A DNA stretch of 43,249 nt, from IMG/VR virus record IMGVR_UViG_3300036852_000045, positions 1 to 43,249 of that record; one strand, written 5' to 3'. This document shows positions 29,264 through 38,102 of this stretch, one piece after another; position 1 is the stretch's first letter; each line of letters starts with the position of its first letter. This DNA comes from a virus. Made by a program: the position numbers and the translations under genes. Below the pieces are notes generated by a model. That model did not search any database, had not been told where the DNA came from, and saw only the letters and a program-made list of their open reading frames with translations.

Positions 29264-29283
29264 TCAGGATGCTCCTAGAATGC

Positions 29284-29306
29284 AAAAAGCCGCCCCGGAG
29301 GACGGC
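29284..29306 (-). terminator. Rho-independent hairpin between ejection and fibre genes
   Basis: Minus strand GCCGTCC-TCCG-GGGCGGC then TTTTT. Ends about 20 bases before the collar-fibre start, and is closely similar to the hairpin at 25768-25789. Confidence 0.75.
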
Positions 29307-29311
29307 CTTTG

Positions 29312-29542
29312 ATGCTTTGGAAACTGTTTCAGTTGACCGTGTTTTTGGCGGTCGGGTTTACTGGCATTTATTACGAGTGGACGCCGAACGGGCTCGTTCT
29401 CAGCCTGGTGGCCGGCTTCTGCGCTTTTGGCGCGACAGTTTTGCTCGGCGATCTCTTCCGCTTATTGCGATGGCTGGGGAAGAAATTGCGACCGATCCTG
29501 AGAGAGCAGGGCTCGCAAGACCGCCTGACGCGCTGGTGGTAG
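29312..29542 (+). CDS. Two-TM membrane protein on the opposite strand (76 aa), possible moron
   Basis: ATG 29312 with GGAGG about 10 bases upstream. Two TM helices (LTVFLAVGFTGIYYEW and VLSLVAGFCAFGATVLLG) and a basic tail (RLLRWLGKKLR). It explains the roughly 200-base gap between two minus-strand genes and overlaps the 3' end of the ejection-protein gene by 81 bases. Reads like a real membrane protein; role unknown. Confidence 0.5.
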   Translation: MLWKLFQLTVFLAVGFTGIYYEWTPNGLVLSLVAGFCAFGATVLLGDLFRLLRWLGKKLRPILREQGSQDRLTRWW

Positions 29543-31108
29543 GTTCGCAAACTGCCCGGTCATGAGCTGGTTGCTTAGGTAGGATTGCACGGGCGGCGAC
29601 ATTAACGCCCTACCCGTGGCCGCTGGGATTGCCCCGCCTGTAATCTGATTAAGAAGCTGGAACGCATTGTAGCGCTGTGCCGTGCCCGAGTTTGGCAGCG
29701 GCGCCATCACTCCGGACCCAGCCCGCGCCAGTTCTGAAAACTGCCCCTCTCCTCGTGCGTATGCGCCACGATTGTTCGCGGCGGCCACGTTGCGCAGATT
29801 GGCCGGGACTATTTGCCCTTCTGCCGTTGCCTCGCCCGCGCGGCTCGCGGCCTTTTCGATATCCTTCTGAGCGCTGTATTGCTGGCGCGATTGACGCCAC
29901 AACTGCGCATCCGGAGAGCCGGCCGGGATAGACCGATCCATCGCGTTATCGAGCGCGTTGCGCATATCACGCAACGCCTCGGACAGTGTCGGATCGCTCT
30001 GGCGCAGAGAATTAGCCTGTCGGGACAGGCGCGATCGCATCTCCTGATACTCGCGCCCCGGCATGCCGCCAGCGTTCACGTGACCGATAATGTCATCAAT
30101 GTAGCCCTGCACGATGGCCCTCTGCTGCGAATCCGGCACGCGCCGATAGTTGCGAGCGGCGGCGACGATGTCGGTTACGAACTGATTGTCGGGCGTCAAA
30201 TTATTGCGCGCCGAAAGGTCGCGGAAAGCGTCACCAAGACGCTGCTGGTTATTCGCCAGCACCTCTGGCGTCGCCTCTCGGCCGGCAATGCCGGCACGGC
30301 GATTAACCGCCTCCGTGAACTGCTCCTGTCCCTCTTGGGTGATGCGCTCAGCACCTCGGCCGGCACCCGGCGCGTTGCCGGCCGCGTCTTCAAGGTACTG
30401 AAGCCGCTTGCTGCCCGTGCGCTGTCCGGCCGTTAGGGACGTGACGCCTTCGTTCTCCAGCGTGTCCAGCAGCCGCTGGCGTGCCGGCGAAATGGGGTTT
30501 GGCGTGATTGCGCGCGCGGCGCCTCCTGGTGTCAGAGCGCCCGCCACAGTGCCAGCAAACTCACCATAGGGGCGAGCGCCCTCCCCGAGGGTTGACGCTG
30601 CGGCATCCCCGCCGAACACCTTGCCTGCGCCAGCGCCTACCGTGGAGAGTGCCTTGGCTACAGCTCCGCCGGGCCCGACAATCGCCGTTGGCGCGAACTC
30701 TCCAACAGCTTCCAAGACCTCACCAGCTTTGGACTGCGGAACGTAAGGTTTCTCGCCAGCATAGAAATCGCGCTGGATGGCGTCTCCGACGCTCTTGCTG
30801 GTCGGAATATTATTGAGGATGGACTTGGAATAATCGGGCGCAGGCGTTTCCGGCATGCCCAGCTTGCGTTCGACCCAATTCGTGCCAGCATGAATGCCGC
30901 GCGCACCAAGATCAGAAAGGTCTCCGAGCGCACCACCGATCGTCGCAACGCCCTTCGCTAATCCGCGATCTACCGACTTGTAGAGGTCGTCCGCCATCGT
31001 CTCGCGCTTAGGCATGTTCGCCGTGATGGCAGCCGTGATCTGATCGTCTGACATCCCATCTGGGAATTCGACAACCCCCATACCGGGGACATCAATGCGC
31101 TGCGGCAT
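29462..31108 (-). CDS. Ejection/internal virion protein (548 aa)
   Basis: Start ATG 31108 shares a base with the upstream stop (TAATG), so the longer open frame is rejected. The N-terminus PQRIDVPGMGVVEFPDGMS leads into a hydrophobic, Gly/Ala-rich region (about 70-200, FAPTAIVGPGGAVAKALSTV) and long Gln/Arg/Asn-rich helices (about 200-470). This is the composition of proteins injected with the DNA to build a channel through the envelope, like P22 gp16/gp20. No enzymatic motif seen. Confidence 0.7.
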   Translation of the reverse strand: MPQRIDVPGMGVVEFPDGMSDDQITAAITANMPKRETMADDLYKSVDRGLAKGVATIGGALGDLSDLGARGIHAGTNWVERKLGMPETPAPDYSKSILNNIPTSKSVGDAIQRDFYAGEKPYVPQSKAGEVLEAVGEFAPTAIVGPGGAVAKALSTVGAGAGKVFGGDAAASTLGEGARPYGEFAGTVAGALTPGGAARAITPNPISPARQRLLDTLENEGVTSLTAGQRTGSKRLQYLEDAAGNAPGAGRGAERITQEGQEQFTEAVNRRAGIAGREATPEVLANNQQRLGDAFRDLSARNNLTPDNQFVTDIVAAARNYRRVPDSQQRAIVQGYIDDIIGHVNAGGMPGREYQEMRSRLSRQANSLRQSDPTLSEALRDMRNALDNAMDRSIPAGSPDAQLWRQSRQQYSAQKDIEKAASRAGEATAEGQIVPANLRNVAAANNRGAYARGEGQFSELARAGSGVMAPLPNSGTAQRYNAFQLLNQITGGAIPAATGRALMSPPVQSYLSNQLMTGQFANLPPARQAVLRALLSQDRSQFLPQPSQ

Positions 31109-32787
31109 TATTCGATCTTGCCGGTTGCAGGATTGAACTTGCGAACGCGACCCGGAGCCGGAACAGATTGCGGCGCCTCCATCGGGTTTGCGGTGCTCCA
31201 TGCAGTGTAATCAGGCGGTTCATCAACCGCCAGAAGCCCCGCCACGCCCTCCAATTCCTTGGGCTTGGACTGCAACATCTTCTGCCCAGCAGAGTTCGCG
31301 CGCTTGATAGCGTCGCGCGCCCACTTCTCCTGCATGTCGAGCAGCCGGCGCATCGACTTTTCTTCCAAGGCAATCGACCCGCCTACGACCTTTTCGATGT
31401 AGTCCCGATCTGCGTTCGACGGGTTGGCACCCAATGTCTTTGCCTTCGCAAGAACCGAGTTGCCGATCGAGGAGCGCAGCACTTCAGTATTCGAGGCGGC
31501 ATCCGAGCCGAGCCCAAACAAGTTCGCGGCCTTAGCCATGAACAGCTTTGGATCAGCACCAAGGCCGGTAATAGCGCCTTGATCAAGAGCGCGGCGCGCT
31601 TCGAAGATGCCTTGAATTTGCGGGACGGAAGCCTTCGCGACTTCCATGTCCTCGTTGAACCGATCCCCAACGCCCTTCAGGATCGGGTTGACCGTGTTGT
31701 TGATCGTGGTTTCAGGCTTGGCGGCCTTAGCAATATCGATCTTCTGCCGAACAGCCGCGTCCGGAAGCACATCCGACTTTTCGACAACCTTGCGCTCACC
31801 GGTCAGTGTGTTCTTTTGGTAGAAGCTGCCGTCGGCGCCACGCTCATCAACCCATTGGTCACGCGGTTTTGCTAACGTCTGCATCAGACTCATTGCGATG
31901 GCGCGGGCCGGGCTACCCTCGCTTGCGTTCATGCCGGCAACTATCGCCGCCCGCTGCTGCGGCGTGGCACCGGAGAGGATGCCGCCCTGAGCTGGCTGAG
32001 CCTGTGCCGTCTGCGTGAGCGCAGCCGCAACCGGCGCGTTTGCCCCGCCAAAGAATCTGTGGTCGCCGATGTCCACGCCCCTGCCGTTATCCCAGGCAGG
32101 AGCCGGACGACCCAGCGCAGCCTGCGCCTTCGGAGCGTAGAAGTTGGTTGCCCCGTTCGTCGGGTCGTTGCCTGCATAGGCGGATTCGAGAGCTTGGGAT
32201 GCTTGCTGGAATTGCGGACTGTTCGGATCGATCGCAGCCATCTTGGCGCGACCGCCAGCAGTATTCCATGGCTCGAACTGGTTCGGTGCCATGACGACCT
32301 GTGAGGGCGTCGCCCCTCCGCCAACCGCTCGATTGCGGATGACACTTCCGACCGCGTTCATGCCGGTTGGGCCTTGGTTGCCCGCTTCAGCAATGATCGT
32401 GCGAATAGCCCTGTCCCGATCATCGCCCGATGGCGGATCGAGCGGGCTTGCTTCGTCGTTGCCGTAGATCTTCCCCGGTGCCGCATTCGGCATCTGAGGG
32501 AGCGAGCCCATGGGATTGACGCCGGCATTGCCGACTGGCGCAGCGGCTGGAGCGGTCTGACCCCCGCCCATCAGAGCCTCAAGCACCTTGTTATCAGCCG
32601 CGCGACGTTCGCGATCCATGTCGTCGGCACGGTTCATCATGTGCGAACCGAGCGCGGTCTTGCCAAGCAAATCGAGACCTTGCGCCCAGTGCTCAATCTT
32701 CGGCGTCTTGCCGGGGTTCATCATCGCCATAGCAATGGCCCTGCGGCGCTCGATCTGCTCCGGAGTGTAGCTCCCGCTCTCTACCAT
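31108..32787 (-). CDS. Ejection protein with SleB-type cell wall hydrolase domain (559 aa)
   Basis: Residues about 125-247 form a cell-wall hydrolase of the SleB (Hydrolase_2) family: RAIRTIIAEAGNQGPTGMNA (likely catalytic Glu134), MAPNQFEPW, ATNFYAP and GDHRFFGG. Flanking regions are long, polar helices. The enzyme would locally open peptidoglycan as the tail machine penetrates. One base separates it from the upstream gene. Confidence 0.85.
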   Translation of the reverse strand: MVESGSYTPEQIERRRAIAMAMMNPGKTPKIEHWAQGLDLLGKTALGSHMMNRADDMDRERRAADNKVLEALMGGGQTAPAAAPVGNAGVNPMGSLPQMPNAAPGKIYGNDEASPLDPPSGDDRDRAIRTIIAEAGNQGPTGMNAVGSVIRNRAVGGGATPSQVVMAPNQFEPWNTAGGRAKMAAIDPNSPQFQQASQALESAYAGNDPTNGATNFYAPKAQAALGRPAPAWDNGRGVDIGDHRFFGGANAPVAAALTQTAQAQPAQGGILSGATPQQRAAIVAGMNASEGSPARAIAMSLMQTLAKPRDQWVDERGADGSFYQKNTLTGERKVVEKSDVLPDAAVRQKIDIAKAAKPETTINNTVNPILKGVGDRFNEDMEVAKASVPQIQGIFEARRALDQGAITGLGADPKLFMAKAANLFGLGSDAASNTEVLRSSIGNSVLAKAKTLGANPSNADRDYIEKVVGGSIALEEKSMRRLLDMQEKWARDAIKRANSAGQKMLQSKPKELEGVAGLLAVDEPPDYTAWSTANPMEAPQSVPAPGRVRKFNPATGKIE

Positions 32788-32788
32788 C

Positions 32789-33634
32789 TCAGTAAAGCCT
32801 GCCTGTGCCAGAGCCTAGGCCCATGCCGCCCATGCTCCTGCCACCGCTGCCCCATCCGCCCATGCCGAAGCTCAACACAGAGCTTCCGAGACCAAACAGG
32901 CCGCTCATGAGCGCATTGTTCTGGTTCTGCTCAGCCTGGAATTGCTGGTTCTGCTGGTTCAGCGCCATCTGGTTTGCGCCTAGGGTATCGGTCGGCGCAA
33001 CACCAGCGGTCGGCGTGTTGACATAGTTCTGGTCGGCGACCTCATAGCCGCCCCGCAGTGCATTCAGTTCAGCGAGCGGTTGATTGCGCTCGGTCAGCGC
33101 CTCGGCAACAGCCTGATTGCGACCAGTCAGCAGAAGCTGATTGTAGGCATCGTTCTTGCCCTCGGAGAACTGCCCGCGCATTGTCTTGTAGGCTTCAGAG
33201 CCGGGCCGAATACCGCGGTTGATGAGATCGGTTTCCAGCGAAGCGCTCTCGCGTTCAAACCGAGGATCGAGACGCTTGCTGCCAAGCTCGTAAAGCCGCG
33301 CTTCCGTCGCCTCGTTGTCGAGACTGAACGGTTGGCTCAATGCTTGCGAAACGCGCCCGATCTGGTCGTTCGCAAGGTTGCCGTAGCCCAGCCGCGCCCT
33401 CTGATTGGCGTCGAACACAGCCTGCTCGCCAGGAGCATAGGACTGCACGGCTTCAAATCGCGGCGTGCCGTCTTCCCAGGTTCCGACCTGCCTGTAGCTC
33501 AGTGAGCCCGCAGGACCGGACTGGTTGACCGCGTTCAGGCCAAACTGTGAGACCGCCGTATCCTTGTTCGCCTTCGCCTGTTGGCTGACGAGTTGCGTAG
33601 GATCAGGCGCAGCTGGTGCCGAGGGTGCATCCAT
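32789..33634 (-). CDS. Ejection-type/internal virion protein (281 aa)
   Basis: Pro/Ala-rich start, helical Gln/Asn/Ala-rich body (LVSQQAKANKDTAVSQFGLN; QMALNQQNQQFQAEQNQNNA) and a Gly/Ser/Met-rich C-terminus (GMGGWGSGGRSMGGMGLG). Like P22 gp7-type proteins, this suits a virion protein expelled during infection. Placed first of three ejection-type genes. Confidence 0.65.
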   Translation of the reverse strand: MDAPSAPAAPDPTQLVSQQAKANKDTAVSQFGLNAVNQSGPAGSLSYRQVGTWEDGTPRFEAVQSYAPGEQAVFDANQRARLGYGNLANDQIGRVSQALSQPFSLDNEATEARLYELGSKRLDPRFERESASLETDLINRGIRPGSEAYKTMRGQFSEGKNDAYNQLLLTGRNQAVAEALTERNQPLAELNALRGGYEVADQNYVNTPTAGVAPTDTLGANQMALNQQNQQFQAEQNQNNALMSGLFGLGSSVLSFGMGGWGSGGRSMGGMGLGSGTGRLY

Positions 33635-33635
33635 C

Positions 33636-34055
33636 TCAAAGTCTCCACTTCGCGCGGAACGCAGCGAGGTTGTCGATTGTCAGGGCATACGTTGCCGCAT
33701 CGCTGTCGCCGTAGAAGCGATGAGAAATGCCTTCAAAGCTCCCTTTCGGAAAGCTGTTGCCGATGATCTTCCTGACGCGCTTGTTCTTCATGCTGGTGTG
33801 AACCTGCAGCCGCGAGCATTTAAGTTGATCGAACACGTAAGCGGTCACAACGCGCCAGCCGCCGCGCGTGATCGAGGCTTTACCGGCCAGCGACACCTCT
33901 ATCGAGGAGCCGTTGTAGCCCGTGAAGACGTAGCCCCCGGTCAAACGCCCATCGTCATTCACAATGCCGATCGCCTTGCACACCTCAATGAACGGCTTGC
34001 CGTTGATCTTTCCCACCCAATCACTAACGATCTCATCGTGCCCAAGCAGGATCAA
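33636..34055 (-). CDS. GNAT-fold acetyltransferase-like protein (139 aa)
   Basis: Strand/helix order and the closing GSFEGISHRFYGDSDAATYA with preceding NKRVRKIIGNSFPKG fit the GNAT fold ('N-x-x-x-x-x-x-x-x-x-GF-x-x-EG ... DA-x-x-Y-x-L'). Members in this position between tail accessory and ejection genes recur in podophages. The acyl-CoA-binding loop is not strong, so activity is uncertain. Overlaps the gp10-like stop by 4 bases. Confidence 0.7.
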   Translation of the reverse strand: MILLGHDEIVSDWVGKINGKPFIEVCKAIGIVNDDGRLTGGYVFTGYNGSSIEVSLAGKASITRGGWRVVTAYVFDQLKCSRLQVHTSMKNKRVRKIIGNSFPKGSFEGISHRFYGDSDAATYALTIDNLAAFRAKWRL

Positions 34056-35683
34056 ATGAAAGCTCCGTCAGCCATGAGTAAATCAAAGCCATTCACCTGA
34101 AGCGTGATCTCAGCGCCGTCAGGGATCGCCCACTCGTTCACACCCCAAAGCGATATTCCCCACAACGCCCCGCCGCCGGCAATAGAACTCTGAATATCAA
34201 CCACCATTCGAATGGATGCGCAGTAGCCCATGCCGACAACCGACGTCCAATCGGCTTTCGTCTGGATTTGGCCGCCCCATTGCGCCTGATCCCACAGCGA
34301 CGCATCCCACAGCGAGGCGAACGATGCCGGGGTTTGCGAGACAGAAATCGGGGCGTTCGTCTGGAAATCGACATTGAACGCAATGCCGGGCTGTACTTGG
34401 GAATCCGTCGTCAATTGCGGCCGACACATCGTCCAGCGCTTTTGATGGCCGCGCGACTTGTAGTAATCGAATGCCGTCATCATGTCGGCGCTGAGCGTGC
34501 GCCCGTAATCAGTGCCGGACCTGTCAGCCTCATAGACCGCGCCGTCATTGCCGCCAAAGAATGGGCGCTCGTCAAAAATCTCCCAGCATGAGCCATTCAT
34601 ACCAGTGAACTGGCACCAAGCCCCGTTCAGGGTGTTCATGACATACTGCTGTTGCTCCCCGTTTTCCGAGATCGGAACGTTGAGGATAGCCCGTGTTCCT
34701 CTTGGATAGGAGATCAGTTGCCAGCCGAAGTTGTCCCCAAACTGCCTTGCCGAATTGTTCATGACGCGCTGGATTCGCTCGGTCATCGTGACCTTGGCAA
34801 CCGCGGCGCGCTCGAAAATCAATGCCTTTGATAGCGGCACAACACCATCGATGCAGATCAGAGCAATATCAGCCCCGACTTTGGTAAAGCAGCGCCGGCC
34901 GATCGGCGATCCGGTATAGAACGTGCCGACAATCTTGAAGTCGGACGCTGGATCAATCCCCTGATAGACCGATACCTGCCCCTTCGATGAAATGAACGCA
35001 ATATAGTCGTCGGGACCGTCGCCGGCATCGAGCGACCATGAGCAGATTGCCATAAGGAAGCCACCGAGCGACCAGTTGCCGCCAATCGGGAATTTGGTAG
35101 CAGTCCCCTGGATGCTATCGACCGGCAGATAGGCCGCATCCGACGACCCGGCGATGGTAAACCACAGCCGGTTTTTGTGCGGAACAACGTGAATGAAATC
35201 GGTGGAGCTGATGCCCGTTCCGGTAATCGTTGCCGTCGCCCAGGAAGTCCCGTCATAATACTGCGGGACATCGGCGCCGTTGACCATGTAGAGGAAGTTG
35301 CCGCCGGTCGTTGCGAAGTTTGTGAACTGAAACCGCGCGTTCGTCAGGCCGGTTACGTCAGCCGTCGCGACAGAGGACGTGACGTTGTAGATTGTATCGA
35401 CAGACGCAGCAAACATCGCGTTACTGGAAACGCCCTGATAGGCTGCGATCGTCTCAACTGGCGCGCCCGACATCGTGTCGCAATGCCGCGTGAAGCCACG
35501 ACGCAACTCCACCCAATCCGGTTGTGGAAACCAGTTGATGAGCCGTACAGCCCGCGTTGGCTTCATGTTCGCGATAGGCGATACGGCGTCCCATCCCTCG
35601 ACGGGCGCCGGGATCGATGCGCCGCGCGCCACCATCGGACGAGGCGTTTTCCCCGTCCGTTTGGCATTGAAACTTGCGCGCAT
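34052..35683 (-). CDS. P22 gp10-like tail accessory (DNA stabilisation) protein (543 aa)
   Basis: ATG 35683 shares a base with the upstream stop (TAATG), rejecting the 587-aa frame. Early GWDAVSPIANMKPTRAVRLI and WFPQPDWVELRRGF are family marks. Repeated strand units (NVTSSVATADVTGL; YYDGTSWATATITG; HVVPHKNRLWFTI; NGAWCQFTGMNG) give a beta-propeller-like body. It closes the portal/adaptor channel and forms the upper part of the short tail. Confidence 0.85.
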   Translation of the reverse strand: MRASFNAKRTGKTPRPMVARGASIPAPVEGWDAVSPIANMKPTRAVRLINWFPQPDWVELRRGFTRHCDTMSGAPVETIAAYQGVSSNAMFAASVDTIYNVTSSVATADVTGLTNARFQFTNFATTGGNFLYMVNGADVPQYYDGTSWATATITGTGISSTDFIHVVPHKNRLWFTIAGSSDAAYLPVDSIQGTATKFPIGGNWSLGGFLMAICSWSLDAGDGPDDYIAFISSKGQVSVYQGIDPASDFKIVGTFYTGSPIGRRCFTKVGADIALICIDGVVPLSKALIFERAAVAKVTMTERIQRVMNNSARQFGDNFGWQLISYPRGTRAILNVPISENGEQQQYVMNTLNGAWCQFTGMNGSCWEIFDERPFFGGNDGAVYEADRSGTDYGRTLSADMMTAFDYYKSRGHQKRWTMCRPQLTTDSQVQPGIAFNVDFQTNAPISVSQTPASFASLWDASLWDQAQWGGQIQTKADWTSVVGMGYCASIRMVVDIQSSIAGGGALWGISLWGVNEWAIPDGAEITLQVNGFDLLMADGAFI

Positions 35684-36096
35684 TATCGTCTTCGCTCGTC
35701 GAAAAGAATTCGGCCGCCGGGGCTGATCAGTTGATCTTGATCGTTCCACATTGGCGCTACCGGCCCCGCGAACTTGCTTTCGTTGGAGAACGTCTGATGC
35801 AGTGGCGTTTTCCAATAGTCGGGGTAGTGCATTTGCTGATCGTTAGGATTAATCGAAGCAGTCGCGCGGGGGTTCTGCTGCTGCATGCCTTGCCAGAAGC
35901 CGCGCATGTCGTAGTCAGACTGTTGCGCCTTCGGATCGAACGGAACGTTGTTTTGTGCAACCCATTGCTTGAACGCCATCTCGTCCAGCAGTGGCAATTG
36001 CGTATTCGTCTGACCCACGTCAGGTTGAGCATAGGGCGACGGATGGGAGGGCCGCTGCGTCAAAAGCGCAGCAATCTCCTTTGATCGGTCACCCAT
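35683..36096 (-). CDS. Unknown virion-operon protein (137 aa)
   Basis: Gln/Pro/Asn-rich with few strands: IAALLTQRPSHPSPYAQPDV, AFKQWVAQNNVPFDP, DYDMRGFWQGMQQQ, PDYWKTPLHQTFSNESKFAG. The 'MRGFW...DYWKTPLHQTFSNESKFA' segment is a recognisable block in podophage genomes beside gp10-like genes, with no assigned role. One-base overlaps on both sides. Confidence 0.7.
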   Translation of the reverse strand: MGDRSKEIAALLTQRPSHPSPYAQPDVGQTNTQLPLLDEMAFKQWVAQNNVPFDPKAQQSDYDMRGFWQGMQQQNPRATASINPNDQQMHYPDYWKTPLHQTFSNESKFAGPVAPMWNDQDQLISPGGRILFDERRR

Positions 36097-37034
36097 CAGC
36101 CGCTACCCGGCCCCGGCCAGTTGCCGTCCGGAACGTTGCCGTTCGTGATCAGGAATGGACCCGATCTGCGATTGAGATAGAGATCCGGAATGCCGCCATC
36201 GGAAGCAAACTTGGCCGCAACCGCATCAAGATATTCCTGTTGCAAAGCGGCATACTCAAAGCCCTTAATTTGCCACATGCGCCACTTCACACCGAGAATG
36301 ACCAGTTGATCGTCCAGCAACGGCACGTCATCATTCGCCGTCATCTTGTCGGTAAACGTACCGTCGACCTTCGCGCACCAATGCTTCGAAATGTACATCC
36401 AGACGAGCGCACCAGGCGCTGGTGCGCCGCCAGCAAACGGCGGAGGCCAAATCCGCCATGCGGACGGCCTGCGGCCAATCTGTGTCCAGCGGCGCCGCGG
36501 ACCCGTGGTGAAGATCCCCGAGCGGATGTACTGATACATCTGCGGACTATCCGGACCCATCAACTGCCAGTGGTTGGTCCGGTCCCACCAAGTTTTCCCG
36601 ATGTAGCGGTCGAAGTCTTCCGGCAGATCATAGGTGTCCTTGCCGAACACCAGTTGCTGTCCGACCTCGCTTGCAGTCGGGAGCATTTCGAGGCGTACAG
36701 AGTTTGGCGAGAGTACCTCGGCCACGCGCTGAGCCGGCGGCATTCCGTTTCCTGACACGGCGTAGCTTGTGCTGAGCCCTGCAGTAGACGGAATGTTGCT
36801 CACGATGGCGTCGTTTGCAACGACATCGCCGGTCGTGGTGATCGCCGCCTCGACGTTGATGATGTATTCCGTCTGAAGATCGGTCCAGTCGTAATCGCGA
36901 TACAGTTGCGTGCAGTCGCGATTGGTCAGCGCCATAAGCTGGATGAGCTGAAGGTCCGTCGTACCCGCAAGGGTCGTCGGAGCATTCAGCCCCAGCTCAT
37001 TGGCCGCTGTTTGGATTATTTCAAGGAAAGTCAA
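36096..37034 (-). CDS. Head-tail adaptor protein (312 aa)
   Basis: An N-terminal helical part (MTFLEIIQTAANELGLNAPT; LIQLMALTNRDCTQLYRDYD), a beta-rich insert, then DLPEDFDRYIGKTWWDRT and VILGVKWRMWQIKGFEYAAL near the C-terminus: the order of blocks in SU10-type 'phage adaptor' proteins. It sits under the portal and extends the head vertex for tail attachment. Confidence 0.8.
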   Translation of the reverse strand: MTFLEIIQTAANELGLNAPTTLAGTTDLQLIQLMALTNRDCTQLYRDYDWTDLQTEYIINVEAAITTTGDVVANDAIVSNIPSTAGLSTSYAVSGNGMPPAQRVAEVLSPNSVRLEMLPTASEVGQQLVFGKDTYDLPEDFDRYIGKTWWDRTNHWQLMGPDSPQMYQYIRSGIFTTGPRRRWTQIGRRPSAWRIWPPPFAGGAPAPGALVWMYISKHWCAKVDGTFTDKMTANDDVPLLDDQLVILGVKWRMWQIKGFEYAALQQEYLDAVAAKFASDGGIPDLYLNRRSGPFLITNGNVPDGNWPGPGSG

Positions 37035-37054
37035 TGGACCGACCCCAGTTCAGA

Positions 37055-37429
37055 TTACGGAGTGGTCACACCAGGCAGGAAGAACCAGCCGTTCTGGCTA
37101 TTACGGACTGCCAGCGCCGCCGACTTCGCCGGCATGGTGTATGAAACGGCGCCCTGATTGAAACCGGCACCGGTCGGTGGATACAGGATGATGGCGTTCG
37201 CGGTGACGTTGTTCACCAGATAGCCGGTCCCGATTTCCGAATTTGCCGATAGCTTCACGCCGCTGTTCGCTGCGCCACTCCCAATGATGATGAGAGTGGC
37301 CGTTCCATTGAGAACGGTCGCATCGGCAGCAGTCGTACCAGCTCCAGCGGCGCTACCGATCTGGTAACCCAGACGAATAGCGGCCTGGTCGGAGATGCCG
37401 ACCTGCATCAAATCTTTCGCGAGTGCCAT
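37055..37429 (-). CDS. Small beta-rich virion protein (124 aa)
   Basis: Ala/Gly/Thr-rich strands (ATVLNGTATLIIIGSGAANS; SEIGTGYLVNNVTANAIIL; SYTMPAKSAALAVRNS) ending in GWFFLPG. Composition resembles decoration proteins and the 2789-3091 product. One-base overlap with the upstream stop. Confidence 0.65.
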   Translation of the reverse strand: MALAKDLMQVGISDQAAIRLGYQIGSAAGAGTTAADATVLNGTATLIIIGSGAANSGVKLSANSEIGTGYLVNNVTANAIILYPPTGAGFNQGAVSYTMPAKSAALAVRNSQNGWFFLPGVTTP

Positions 37430-38040
37430 TACTCTTCTCCTTGAGGTGCTTTAGGCGGCCGTCCTGGTCCGCGCCGTTGTTCAGGCTGGGGAGCCGCCTG
37501 CGCTTCCGTTGGCCGCTCGGCGAGCTGGGCCTTCAGTTCCTCGATCTGCTTCTGCATCGCCTCCATCTGGTGGAAGCCTTGGCCGCCCTGCGCGCTTGCG
37601 AGGTATTTCTGCGCGCGCTCCGAAAGCGTGCGGCCCATCGGAATGTTGTTCATCGCCGTGTCGGAGATGCCGGCCAATTGCTCGACCGTGAACACATTGT
37701 TGCCCTTCAGCGCGAGCACTGTGCTGGGCTCGGCCGGGAGCAGAAGCTCGATCGGCGTGCCGGTGTGAGCCTGTTCAAGGCCGTTCTTGAACGCCTCGTA
37801 CTGCCTGGGAAACCGCCTGCGGTGCCAGTCGCTGGCGAGCACCTTCACTTCATCCTTTTCGCCGGGCTGGATGACACTCACCATCTCCCAGTCGTCATAG
37901 ACGGGGCGGCCTTCCTGCTTCGACTTGTGCTGCGAAAGCTCGGCATGCCGGTAGAACTTCACCAGCAGCTTTTCGTCGGTGCCGAATACGGCGATGCCGT
38001 CCGGCGTGTAGCTGGACGGGAAAAAATCTAGACTGCTCAT
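37429..38040 (-). CDS. Virion-operon protein with HhH-like segment and AT-hook-like tail (203 aa)
   Basis: N-terminal alpha/beta part (SSYTPDGIAVFGTDEKLLVK; WEMVSVIQPGEKDEV), then a helix-hairpin-helix-like stretch (LKGNNVFTVEQLAGISDTAM, about 125-145), a coiled coil (MEAMQKQIEELKAQLAE) and a basic RRGPGRPPK tail resembling an AT-hook. A DNA-contacting capsid-inside or head-completion role is suggested. Preceded by the terminator 38055-38086. Confidence 0.65.
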   Translation of the reverse strand: MSSLDFFPSSYTPDGIAVFGTDEKLLVKFYRHAELSQHKSKQEGRPVYDDWEMVSVIQPGEKDEVKVLASDWHRRRFPRQYEAFKNGLEQAHTGTPIELLLPAEPSTVLALKGNNVFTVEQLAGISDTAMNNIPMGRTLSERAQKYLASAQGGQGFHQMEAMQKQIEELKAQLAERPTEAQAAPQPEQRRGPGRPPKAPQGEE

Positions 38041-38054
38041 TCACCTTCTCCATG

Positions 38055-38086
38055 AAAAAGCCCCGCCAGCGACATGCCAGCGGGGC
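38055..38086 (-). terminator. Rho-independent hairpin after the capsid genes
   Basis: Minus strand GCCCCGCTGGC-ATGTC-GCTGGCGGGGC, an 11-bp stem with two G-U pairs, then TTTTT. It separates the capsid/decoration genes from lower-demand head-completion genes. Confidence 0.85.
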
Positions 38087-38102
38087 CATTGAGTGATACC
38101 GA

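Noticed and set aside
34052-35815. Longer start (587 aa) for the gp10-like protein
   Set aside because: The extra 44 residues overlap the upstream gene in another frame; TAATG coupling at 35683 is the natural start.
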